From: Hepsetus odoe
Lineage: Eukaryota > Chordata > Actinopteri > Characiformes > Hepsetidae
NCBI GenBank assembly: GCA_017165825.1
Contig: CM029382.1
Span: forward strand, 19,621,867 to 19,685,866
Reading direction: 5' to 3'
Length of the DNA stretch: 64,000 bases
Below the pieces are notes generated by a model. The model made no database searches, was not told the origin of the DNA, and saw nothing but the letters and a program-made list of their open reading frames with translations. This document shows, piece by piece, positions 1 through 12,300 of the stretch (positions are counted from its first letter, which is position 1; each line of letters begins with the position of its first letter). Made by a program: the position numbers and the translations under genes.

Positions 1-233
1 GGGGAATCCGTAACAGTCATCCTTAGCACAGTCATCCTTCCAGAATGGACCTAATCCTCTACAGGGCTATTTAAAACACACACATGTGTGTAAACAAAGT
101 GGGATGTGGAATTGGCGGTGTGTGTGTGTACACACAAGCAAGGCACATATGTTTTTGTTTGTGCTGCTCCATGTCTGGCACCTGTTACCCGTTGAGCTCT
201 GTGTCAGTTTGTTTGTGTGTGTGTGTGTGTGTC

Positions 234-270
<37 letters not shown>

Positions 271-2100
271 ATGTGTGTGTGTGTGCGGGTGGGCGGGCAG
301 GCAGGGGTGGAGGAGAGCAGTACCTAGACTGGTTTACAGCAAGAGGAAAGATGCCAAAGCATGTGAAAAATGGTAAGGTTAACTGTAAGGCTTAAGCAAT
401 CAGTGTATGTATTTATATATGACTTCCTCTCTGTGCTGGCTGTAAATGAATGCTTGTCTATGGGTGAAATGTAAACAATGCAGATGCAAGAACAACGGTG
501 ACATGTTCCTTGTTTTCCTGTAATATAGTTGAGATTTTGTCACAACAGCTTGTATGTAGGAGTGTGTGTTTTCTTTCAAGCAGGATTTGGGACTGGATCT
601 CATTCAGGACCTGCTAGTGGCTCTTTGTTATGCTGTTGTTGTTTTTTTTTATTGTAAGATCAAATAAAATATGCATTGGCATCATGCAGAGTTGTTTTGC
701 ACTCAAGGTTGTGTTTAAGTGAAACCTGTGTCTTTCTTTAAGAAGCCTGATTTATGATGCATAATGTTTAATATACAGCAGCTGACATTAACAATGCAAA
801 CAAGGGCAAGGGATGAATGCCTCATAAATAGAAGGGATGAACTGGGAGGTGCAGAACACAAGGTGGTTTTTACCTTTGAAATACGTACTTGCCCTCCGTT
901 TAGCCTCCATGCATCAGTGAAAGCCGTCACTCCATCTGTTTTAATCTGCAAAAGAAGAAAGATGATGTTACAGTGGGAAAGACTGGAAGGAAGTGGGGAT
1001 CTTAATAAGGAGTAAACAGCGTAATAGAGACACACCCCACCAGGAAGCCTCCTATGAGAATGAGTTTTTCCACCATGTTGATCTAAATATCGCAATTTGT
1101 TTCTAAACCACATAAAATAGAAACCCACAAGAAACCACAAGAAATAATGTTTGTTCCCAACAAGTGCTCACCGACCTCCACCAGCAATAAAGTTCAAGCC
1201 ATTGACATTGGCCCATTGAGTGGCTTCTGGATCTGATCGCAGCTATTTCATCTCAGTCAAACAGGCTTATACTTCTTCTTGTTCATTATGTTCTTCTAAG
1301 GAACACGGTCTGGCATTGCCATCCCTTCACACAAGGCAATCAGACTGTTCTCAATATTGGCACTGTGATGGTGGAACAAGCTATCAGAGCAAGGGAATCC
1401 ATCTCTGCCATCAGGACACATATCTTCTGATAGCACCAGCTCTCTTAACACTCATATTACTCTATCATGCCTAACTCACTATTTGACATTTCTCCTGTTC
1501 ATTTCATACGCTACAATATTAAACTGTTTAGGACGCAATGTTCTCTCTTTAGCTCTTACTGCACTGTAGCCTAAATGTTGTTCCTCACTGGTAAATTGCT
1601 TTTGGATCTCCTTCATGTCTGTTGGAAAAGCATCCCAGCTGGCTCATAAAACTAACTGAGAGAATTTTACGAGCCTCAGAGTGAAAGGGGCTACTTTGGA
1701 GACTTTTTTTGGTTATTGCAGGATTGCCTGTTCCCAAGCTTGGTCCTGTATCCTCCTAATCACTGTGCACACTTTAAGGTTTTCTGTTTTTAAACATCCA
1801 TTTCAGTCTGGGAAAGGCTGTTATTTTGTTGGATCAGGTGTGTTGTGAGTGGAAAATGTGAAGAACATTTTTGTAAAATTGTGTCCTAAGAACTTCTAGG
1901 TATAGGCTCTTGGAAGAAAAACTTCAGATGGTAAAGATACTTTAAATTATTTAAAGATTCTTTATACCTTTGAAAGGTTCTTCACACTCACAGAAAGTTT
2001 ATTCAGTGGCATCGCTCAAGATATCTTTGAATTCAGTGGCATAATTTTCATTGTAGCAACATACTAACCCCTGTTTCTTCTTCTCTACGTCTGCCTACAG
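1..2100. other. upstream numbl intron or 5' flank
   Basis: Apart from the GT microsatellite I see no coding exon or recognisable transposon. Because coding exon 1 starts at a splice acceptor, this is most likely the intron between a non-coding first exon and coding exon 1. Confidence 0.6.
213..286 (+). repeat. GT microsatellite
   Basis: (GT)n interrupted by TCTGC and CATG, followed by a G-rich GGGTGGGCGGGCAGGCAGGG flank. Confidence 0.9.
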
Positions 2101-2125
2101 CAACAGGGAGCCCGAGAGTGCGGAG

Positions 2126-2251
2126 ATGAACAAGCTGCGTCAGAGTCTGCGCAGAAAGAAGCCCACCTATGTGCCCGAGGCCAGCCGACCGCATCAGTGG
2201 CAGGCAGATGAGGAGGCCGTCCGCAAGGGAAAATGCAACTTTCCTGTCCGG
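2126..2251 (+). CDS. numbl: numbl coding exon 1 (residues 1-42)
   Basis: The exon follows a pyrimidine-rich tract and acceptor AG at 2099-2100, so 2101-2125 is 5' UTR within it. The ATG at 2126 opens MNKLRQSLRRKK, the invariant Numb-family N-terminus with the membrane-releasing phosphosite serine at position 7. The PTB domain begins around residue 25. Donor gtagga at 2252, phase 0. Human NUMBL has an isoform extended upstream of this methionine; I see no in-frame equivalent in the 25 nt available. Confidence 0.93.
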
Positions 2252-5200
2252 GTAGGAGGCTAACACGGACTGACACAGTGCAGCGCTGAATCAGAGTTTT
2301 TGCCTCTGTTTATGTGTTGGGGAGAGTCCCCACAATATAAAAACATGGAGATTGAAACAAGGTTGAAATATGCTCAGTATTAGGTCTTTGTATTCATTTG
2401 GAAATTGCAGTTTCAAATGGGTTCAGTGTATTTGTGTCTCAATTATTGGAAAAACATGTAATCATATAAAAAATCTAATAATTTGCAAATCTTTTCTTTC
2501 CATACTGCTTTTTTTGTTTTCTTTCATTTTGAGCTCTTTTTTGCTGAGCAACTAGATCTTACTGTCAAACCAAAGGAAAACAATTCAATTTTTTAAGTCA
2601 GCTCATAGATGCTGAATGATGCAAGAGAGGCAGAATCATCCTGCTCAGCTAGACAGAAAAAGTTGAAAGTGAAAGTGACTATTCTTGTCATCGCGAGTAC
2701 ACACAGCACAGCACACCACAACAAGATTGGAAATCTCTGCATTTAACCCATGCACACACTGTGCAGCAGGGGGCAGCTATGAAAGAACCCGGGGAGCAGT
2801 GACAGGGACGGTACCTTGCTCAAGGGTACCTCAGGGCAACCTACAGGTAAGGGGTTTGAACACACAAAATTCTGCAACAATATCCTGCTTTTTCCACCCT
2901 AATCACAGATATGGCTCATTTACAAACATGAACACAAAGACTAGCAGCAGAAAAATAAAGCTGGTATTGAGTAATGTGAACACAACCTTTGTTTCACTGA
3001 AGTGTAGAAGTGCCAACGCCTCTGAGCCAGAGTTCAGAAAAGGACAAAATTATCTGAGCCGTGGTCACTTCCTGGTAAAAGGACTTTTTACGGCACTTCA
3101 GACTGAAGTGCTGCATATTAATGAACAGTTGGGGAGGGAATGCGGCGTGAGGGTACATGTTTAATGCACATGTCCATGAGGCCAAATGGGGTAGCGTCCT
3201 GAAATAGGCCAGATGCCGGCTGGCCTGTAAAAGCTCTGAAAGCCAATAAAGCTCTCGTGGAGTTTGGACAAGAGCCAGGATCTCCACACGTTCAGCTTTC
3301 AGCAAACATACTCACAGCCCTGCAGGGCAAAGTAATCATATTTACACCGAGTTAGCACATGCAGTCACACTCATAACCAACGATGGCAAAAGCAGGAGGC
3401 CATTCAGTATGACTTATTTCTCACTCATTGCTCAATGAAACATGCTGATAAGTTCTTCTATAAGCTTTCAAATATGTAGAAGCATAAGAGGAGATTTTGG
3501 TGATATTTTGACTGAGGTGAAGCATCATTGTGGTGTAATAACCTGTTAGAACAAAATTTTGAATTAAACATGGGCAAAAGTTATTTTTTCTTCTTTTCAC
3601 ATTTTACAAGGTAGACATTAGTCCATTTGCCTTGATGATGGTTTTTACACCCTTTTTTTCACGCAAGGAGCTTCAGGAGGGATTTTTTATTTTTGACATG
3701 ACTAAAGAAGATGCACACATGCTGGCACCTTGTTGTCGCTGAAAACCACACGTTACATGTTGGAGGAATTTTATAAATATATATTGTACAAAATGCACCG
3801 AAGAGCATTGTCTAATATGGATTATTTTAGGGTCAGTGGTGGCCTAGTGGTTAGGGGATTTGGCCACAGGATTGGAAGATTGTGAGTTCAAACCCCTTTC
3901 CAGTAGGTTGCCCTGAGGTACCCTTGAGCAAGGTACCGTCACTGCTCCCTGAGGGCTTTCATAGCTGCCCCCTTCTGCATGGTGTGTGTTTGTGCATGGG
4001 TTAATGTCCAATTTCATTGTGGTTTGCTATGCTGTGTAACAATGACAAGAATAGTCACTCTCACAGGAACAAATGTGTTTGTTTTTCAGCATTTATCAGA
4101 CACTCTTATCCAGAGGAACTTCCATATCATAAGTACAGGGAGCAACTCAGGGTTAAGGGTCTTGCTCAGGAACCCAACAGGGGTAGTACTGGAGGTGGAA
4201 TTCAAACCTGCATTGAGCCATAGGTCCGTAGACAAGTACCCTACGACTAGACCACCAACACCAACCGTAGCCTAACACTAGCATAAAAGCATATAAGAGA
4301 AAAAACTAATGTGATTTTTCATAACTTAAGCTTTACTGTGTGCTAGTTTGGAAATTTTGGAGAATCCTCAGAAATCTGGTTCAGTCATTAGGTGAAATTG
4401 TTAAGCACTCCTGACTTACCTTAATGAAGCATTGATTTATTTTGATATCGGAAGGTGACTAATCCCTGGGTTTCTAGAGATCTCGAGGAGAGTTTTGACA
4501 ATGATCAGCCTTGTTCCAACACATCATGTGCCTTTCTAGCAGAAAAAAAGATGTCTGCTAATTGATGGATAAAAATGAAAGATAAGTGTTCTCCTCTAAG
4601 TTCTCTGTTGGATGATGTATTACTGGCAGTTTTAAGTGTTTTGGATGAAGCATGTTATAGCCTTCATTCACACCCAGTGCTGGCAGTATTGTGCCATTGG
4701 GTTAGTCTCAGTAAATGGGTTCATGTCTAAATTGAGGAGAATATTGGGGGAAAAAATCCTATTTACAAGAAATGTCAATCTGAAGTCTGTTTGTTGATTT
4801 GTTGATCAGAGACCCTGTCTCAAAGAGTGAGTTGAAGAAATGGGAAAACTTTGAAATGCAGAAAAAAGAAAACCTGCCTTTCTGAAAGCAAACCACAATC
4901 ATTAAGTGATGGGAAAGTCTTATTGCAGCACAGTTCACATAATTAAATCTAACCTCATTTTCATCAGCAGCCCGAGGCTTCCTGAGTCTCTGGGAGAGGG
5001 AGATGTAATTCTCCAACGGTCCCTCTTCTCACTGCTCACATAATCAAATATCACACGCCAGACCTGCTGCAAATGAAACATACTGCAGGAGGAGACATCG
5101 TCTTTCTCAGCTTGTATATAATGAGCTGTATTGATCCAAAGTCTTTGAAATGTGTTTACTATGTTGTTTAGCACCTTTTATGTTTATGGTCAGTAGATGC

Positions 5201-8200
5201 AGTCATAGCACAAGGCCGCCATGGAACATTTGGATACACAATGCTTTCCAGAGTTATTGACATTTTTGGTAAATAATGCCTTTGTTGTTTATCAGCTTGG
5301 GTAGTGCTGCCTCCTCACAGTGAGAAGGTCCTGGGTTCGATTCCTAGTCGGGGCGGTCCAGGTCCTTTCTGTGAGGAGTTTGCAAGTTCTCCCAGTTTTT
5401 GCGTGTGTTTCCTCTGGGTGCATTGGTTTCCTTCCACAGTCTATAGGCATGTATGTCAAGCAGATTGGAGAGTCTAAATTCCCCATAGGCATGAGTGTGT
5501 TTGTATGCTCTGCTCTGTGATGGATCTGTCTAGATTGCTTCCCCACCTTTTGCCCAATAAGAGCTGGGATAGGTTCCAGCATCCCCCTGTGACTCTAATC
5601 AGGAAAAGTGGCTCAGAAAAGGATAGTTTATCAGCTTGATCCTGTGCTGAAAACATGAAATGAGAGAAACCAAATAATTCGGGTAAAGATTGATCATCTT
5701 CAAAACTTAGTTTTGCTGAGCCTTAACAACAATGCTGAGGATATATTTGTGTTCATACCCTAAAAAAAGTAAAAATTTACCTGGGCTGCATTTTATCCAA
5801 ATCCATAGCAGCAACACTTTTGGTTTCCTAAAGCAGTTTCCAACCCTGCATATGCCCTGCATATTTAATTATTATCCCTGCTTTAATACACCCACTTTAA
5901 TTCAGCAAGGGTTTGTTAATAAGTTAATACATTTTTGTTAATTTATGTTAATAAATAATTAGTTGGAAGGTGTGTTAGAGAGTGTCACGGGTGAGGTGTG
6001 TTTTGGGCACGGTAGAGGGCGCTCTGTTCTGACTGAGCACACCTGAGCTCATGAAGGCACAGGTGTGCGTCATTGGGGCTGCTATTTAAGCCCCGATGAG
6101 TCAGAACAGAGTGTGGCTCATTCGTTAGGCTCAGCCTACACGGTATCTTGGTATCTTGGTATCTTGGTATCTTGGTATCTTGGTATCGGCTGCAGTTCCT
6201 TGGTTTTAGTTTGAACTGCAGTCCTTTGATCTTATTTTGTAAATATAGTTAATAAAGTTATGATCTGAACTCCTGGCTGCGGAGCAATGGATTTCCAGGA
6301 CCAGCATTGGGGATATACAGTACTGTGCAAAAGTTTTAGGCAGGTATGGAAAAAATGCTGTAAACAAAGAATGCTTTCAAAAATGGAAGTGTTAATCATT
6401 TATTTTCATCAATCAACAAAATGCAGTGAATGAACAAAAGAGAAATCTAAATCAAATCAATATTTGGTGTGACCACCCTTTGACTTCAAAACAGCATCAA
6501 TTCTTCTAGGTACACTTACACACAGTTTTTGAAGGAACTCGGCTGGTAAATATTGATTTGATTTAGATTTTTCTTTTGTTTGCTCACTTTGCATTTTGTA
6601 AATTGATAAAAATAAACAATCATTATTTATATTTCTGAAAGCACTCTTTGTTTACAGCACTTTTTCCACACCTGCCCAAAACTTTTGCACAGTACTATAT
6701 GTCCATGAGGATCATGTTCACCAAATATTTTTACATTATGTGGGTTCTTCACACTCCCATGAAATCAGTGTTGATGCAAAGAACCAGGTTAGGCACCATT
6801 TCAAGAAAGAATTATTATACTCTATACTACTATTGAGTTAGTAGATTGCTGTGATGCATCCAGTGCCCACAAACTGCTTTGCTGACCAATAAAGCAACGG
6901 TTATGTAGTGCTTATGCACATCAAGTGTACAATACAGAACTGTAGAATGAACTCCTCACTTCTAACAGCTGTTCTTATTACACTGTTTTAAGTGTAGCTT
7001 TTTCAGTTGCCTTAAACTCCATCCATCTAGGGAGCACAGTCAAAAAAGTTATATCTACTTTAAGAAGGAATGCAAGTGACTGAATGCCTTTAAAACAGAA
7101 TAAATGATAAATGATGTACCTTTTAATTATTTAAGTATGTCTGACTTCACAGAACTGTTGACTTCAAAGGGTTTTAGAACAAAGTCGGAAGGTCTGTGGA
7201 CCTGAAGAAGACAATCATTGATTAGAATTCCTTGATGTTGTGATTTACAGGTTCTTTCATCTCCTTTGTTGTAGACAGAGACACCCTTGAAGGGGTGAGG
7301 ACCTGGCAAAGGAGGTTGAGTGCGATATTTGCCCCACAAATGGTGAAATAATGATTAATGAATGTAAAGGCCTTTTTTTAATTAAAGTGCTAAGAACTAA
7401 TAGTTGTCCGCAGGGGATCAATGTCTTTATCGGCTGTTACTGTATCATCACCTTTTGTCTGTTATTGAAAAGCTAAATTATTATTTGTTTCTCTCTGTAT
7501 TTAACTGATAATCTGAATGAGTCACTCTTTCTTACCCTCTCTCTGTCTCTGTTTTGCAGTATCTGGGGTTGGTGGAGGTGGAGGAGTCCAGAGGGATGCA
7601 TGTGTGTGAGGAGGCAGTGAAGAAACTCAAAGTGGTGAGCGTTTCCACCCAGTGTCTTTATGTTCCATTTGGCCAATATTGCTGTTGCCAAAGCTCCATT
7701 TTAGGATTTTAAACCCTTGAACTGAGTTGTGAAGGCTAGAAAAGATGAGAGTGGAGGTGAACTGAAGTAAAAAGCTCAACACAGCTAAAATTCAGCTTGT
7801 TCCTCTGGTCTGCAAGTCAAAGGTCTTACAATATCACTGTCTTACAGTTAAATCCAGGGAGGTCTAGCAAGCCTTTAGCCCCTGAGCTACAGGGGGTCAG
7901 TCAAATATGAGAGGTCACAATTGGCAGCCACTTCCAGGGTCAGATTCAGGGCAGTGTTTGTCAACTCAGTGGTTCAGTTGACCTGGCATTTCTTTTAATT
8001 CTTTATGACCTAACACATAGTCTCACATTGTAGATGCCCTACTTTTCTATTTTTGAAGCGGAAAGACATCCCAACCATTTGTACTATTATTTAAGTTTAT
8101 ATCATGTCAGAATTAAGGCTGGATACCTCTTTTAAACAGAATGCAGAAACCAGAACAGATACCTGCACAGTTCTTTATTCACTGCTCTGTTTAAACAGAC

Positions 8201-9287
8201 CTCTATAAATTCAATTCAGTTAAATGTATTCTTATATAGCTTCTTTTACAACACAGTTGCCCCAAGGCACTTTAAAATCCTGCCTAATATTCATCTGGAT
8301 GTTTTGGGTAACCATGACTGTAACATTAGTGTAAATGGCAGTGGTGGCTTGGTGATTAGGGACTTGGTACCATGATCAGAAGGTCATGGGTTAAAGTCCC
8401 AAACCACTAGGTTACCCTAAGCTACCATTGAGCAAGATACCGTCACCATCACTGCTACTGGGGTGCTGGATATAGCTGCCCCCTGCTCCACTTAGCATTT
8501 TGTTCTGGTTCACGGCATGCTGTGCTTTGTCTTGACAAATGGCCATTTTCACTTGAAATTGTAAAAATTGTAGCAGGCAATAGGGTAGCACTGTCACATC
8601 TCATTGAGAAGGTTCTGGATTCAAGTTGCAGCCACCAAGGTTGCTGTGTGTAAACAGGGCTTTTGGATTCTAAACCAATAGTAGTTGTAGCCTGAAGCAG
8701 AAATATCTGGAATATTTTTCAATGATCATTATGTTAACATTTCAATGCAGTTTCTTGTTTAACAGCAAGGCTAATTACATAATACATAATTATGACAAAA
8801 GGATCAGATCAGATTTTTTGTATATTTGTGGATTGCTTGAAAGGGGTTACATTTAGAGAGCAGTTTCTTTGGTATTTTCCCTCGTCACTGTTGTCCTGAG
8901 CTCTTCCTCACTGATTTTAGTGTATGGCTTCTGAACTGAGTGCGTGGTCTCCTTTTTAGTCCCTTCCACCCCCTGTCCTCTTGTCCTCTCTAGCAGAGCT
9001 CTCCAGCTGTTTCCAGCTGTTACTCCCCCAACCTCAGCTTAGCTTCTCACTTCCTGTCTCTCCGCTAGCGCCGGCAAACTTCACCCTTGCTTTCTGTAAG
9101 CTTTGCTATCTTCTGCAGTATAATTGCTTTTCTATGCATTGCTGTCTTAGCAGATTTGGTGCATGGCTCCTGGGCCCCTTTTTAAAAGTTGATGGAATTC
9201 CTTCAGGTGCTTCTGCTCTATCTGTGTCCTCCAGGATTTGCTCTGTGCTCCTCCTTATTTACATTCCATTGTCTGTTTTGTTCTCTC

Positions 9288-9354
<67 letters not shown>

Positions 9355-12300
9355 CACATATGCTCATTCCAGCTTCCAGGCAGAGGTTCTGCTGCCACAT
9401 ACTGGCTTTAGTGGATCTTTTTTATGTTCTGATTACTTCAGTGTGGCTCATCGCTTTTGCAATTGCCTCAACAATAAGCTCAAGAATGGGGCAATCTTTG
9501 CACATGGGAGTCAGCAGGCCAAAAACAGGGCATTAAATTAACCTCCACTCTCCAATCAAAGAAACAAAACAGGATGATTAAAACAGTAGATGTTAAAAAG
9601 AAAAAATCTAATGAAAAAAAACTTTCTAAACAGTTTGTTTTTTTTATATATGGCTGCTCTGTTCTAAATGGTCAGGGTTATGATGTTACAGCATCAACAG
9701 ATATACAGATTCATGCATTTATTCAGTCAGTAGCCACCGAGCCGCGCTAATCCAGGCGAAGTGATCTAGAGTGTTGTTACTGCTGCCTGTCTGTGGCTGA
9801 GCAGAATTTGTGAGAAGGGAAATATTTAGACATACTGTTCCTGATCAAATGTAGTACTGCAGCCATCAAGATTTTCACTTTAAAAAGAGAGATCAAAGTA
9901 TATTTGTTTCCAATATCCCAAGGATTTAAATCAACATGACACTCCCAACAAAGGGCCAAAAAGTTGTCATATACATAAACAGTTCTTAAACAACTTTAAT
10001 TTAAAGGGATGAAGGGAAGATGAAAAATGTTCCAGTAAAAATGAATCAGTTATTGCCGCAAAAACGTGTGTTAGAAGTGGATTTTAGAGAAGAAAATAAA
10101 ACAATGAAGCTAATGCATTCTCTTAGAGTCTAATGCTGTATTATTTTCCTTTTTTTGTCACAGAGCGGAAAGAAAACGGTCAAAGCTGTTTTGTGGGTCT
10201 CTGCTGATGGCCTTAGAGTGGTGGATGACAAAACCAAGGTAAGTTGGACGTCGAATCTGCAACTTTTGAAAGCCACTATTGTACAAAGCTGAATTAACAA
10301 AGCTTACTGACCATCTCAAGCCAGCAGTTAGATGTAGCTTACAGGAAATTCTCTGAATGACAGAGAGAGAGAATGAGATTGCTTTTGAGGTCAAGCGATT
10401 GAAAGACTGTGGTTCTGATTACAGTAAGGGTTTTGGGGGCAGAGGACGTTCTAAAGAATAAGACACACACACACAATCAAATTATTTCATGAACTCACGT
10501 GTTAATATTGGTATTTCCTTTCATTTCCAATTTCCATATTTGTTTACTTCACCTTTTGCCACACACACAAAACGTTAGGCAGAATAAACCCAACATCCTC
10601 AGCCACTCTTTTAGCTGAGCCGAGAGATGGAGATCAACAACAGGCCAGCAAATTTGTTTAGTTGATACATATTGTATACAAATTTTGTACATTTTTACCA
10701 ACTTTTAAAGTTACTTGTCAGCACTTATCACTTAAAATCACTCATGATGGAACTGGACTTTTAGCAATGGAGAAAAGGAACTGAACCCACCATTAAAGAT
10801 TCAAATCTTGGACTTCTTTTTCTTCCGTAGATCAGCAGGAATCCTTCCTGTCTCATTTGTCTCTTTATAAAAATATGTACAACTATTTGTTGCCAATCAG
10901 AAACTGAATATTTTGAATATCGATTTAAAAAAATGAACGTCTAAAATGACCAAACCGACAAAGTCTGTAAAAAGCTGTTCAGTACATTCCTCATTAGACG
11001 AGGAATAAAACTAATGGTTATTTTGACAAATAAACTTGGCTCACACACACACATTTTCTGTAACCAATCCCACTACATAACTGGATATATCCCTTCTCCC
11101 TCCCTCCTTCCCCTTCTGGTAATCCCTCAGCTTCTTCTTTATGAGTCAGCACAGGGACCTAATCCCCTCGCCACTGTCCATATGGCTCTAGAGCAGTGAA
11201 GCCAGGAAAACACGTTTGGAGTCCTGGCCTGACATTTAAAACCCTAGCCCTTTCCCCCTTTTCGCAGAAGTGTGATGTGAGTCAGCAGCCCCCTGACTGT
11301 TTCCTCTCTTCCGCCAGTTTTTGGTCACCAGAACGCAGTCATCCGTGACCAGCCTTTCAGTGCTTTGCTTGCTGACCATTAAGAGGCTTACAGTGAATGG
11401 CCCCCTCATCTTTCCCATTCTCTCCCTGCCTTGTATTCTAATGGAAAATGACTGCAGTGCTGTCTGGGAGGCCCTTCACAAAGCACTTATGCCCTCCAGC
11501 TCATGCATTATGCAGTTATAGCTCTTTATATGTAAACGTGATCCATTATTGTCTCAACAGGATCTGGTTACAAAGTGGCCAAACACACTGACGATAAGTC
11601 TTCAGAGCAGATTTCTACATATAACAGAAAGAAGTTAACTAAGGAACAGGTGTTTAACCAGTATTTACCTGTATGAATAGCCAGAGTTTTTAACAGTATA
11701 AGAATATGTCCAATATAGCATTTATTTAGCGTGGCCTTAAAACATATCTTAAAATTTAGTGCTGATAGTTATGGTATGTTGATGGAATGATTTTCCAAAC
11801 TAACAAAGCTAACAGATCAACATAAAATTAATTCATTTAAATGTATACATGAATGACCACACTATCTAGTTTCATATCTGTGGGGGGAAAGACTTTTTTT
11901 AATTTTTTGATTTATTGAGAATAAAAACTTCCATCTCTGTTTCATTTCAACTGTAGGACCTCATTGTTGATCAGACCATTGAGAAGGTCTCTTTCTGCGC
12001 CCCTGATCGTAACTACGACAAGGCTTTCTCCTATATCTGCCGGGATGGCACCACCCGCCGCTGGATCTGCCACTGCTTCATGGCCCTTAAGGACTCGGTA
12101 AGAGTGACTCTCTTTCATTCATCAGGCTCCATTTCCAGCAAAGAGAGATTACGATAAGGATTATGCTGTGGTTATCTTGAATAAAACGGTTGCCTGGGGC
12201 AACCTATCTGTGCTTAAGATGTATGGAGCAATCACAATGTCCTGTGAGTGCAGTGTTATTGTCAGTCTCACTGATTTAGCAAGAAATAGCTTGACTTCAT

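Larger units (their letters stand above)
2252..7559. other. numbl intron 1
   Basis: 5.3 kb with SINEs at 2.66, 3.83, 4.09 and 5.30 kb, an LTR-like block at 5.99 kb and a MITE at 6.32 kb. Nothing else recognised between them. Confidence 0.85.
7635..10163. other. numbl intron 2
   Basis: 2.5 kb; one SINE (8.34 kb) and a CT microsatellite (9.28 kb). Searched by eye for a PTB-insert cassette (ERKFFKGFFGK-like) without success. Confidence 0.85.

Noticed and set aside
84..395. Open frames rich in Val/Cys over the GT repeat
   Set aside because: They are translations of a dinucleotide microsatellite.
2685..3164. 159-codon open frame
   Set aside because: The first third is a reverse-oriented SINE and the rest has no recognisable domain.
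3831..3910. tRNA genes at SINE heads (A-box and B-box present)
   Set aside because: No cloverleaf with acceptor pairing; the same heads recur with SINE bodies across the window.
8981..9541. 186-codon Ser/Leu-rich open frame
   Set aside because: Its core is the CT microsatellite and the flanks match no family; it lies inside numbl intron 2.
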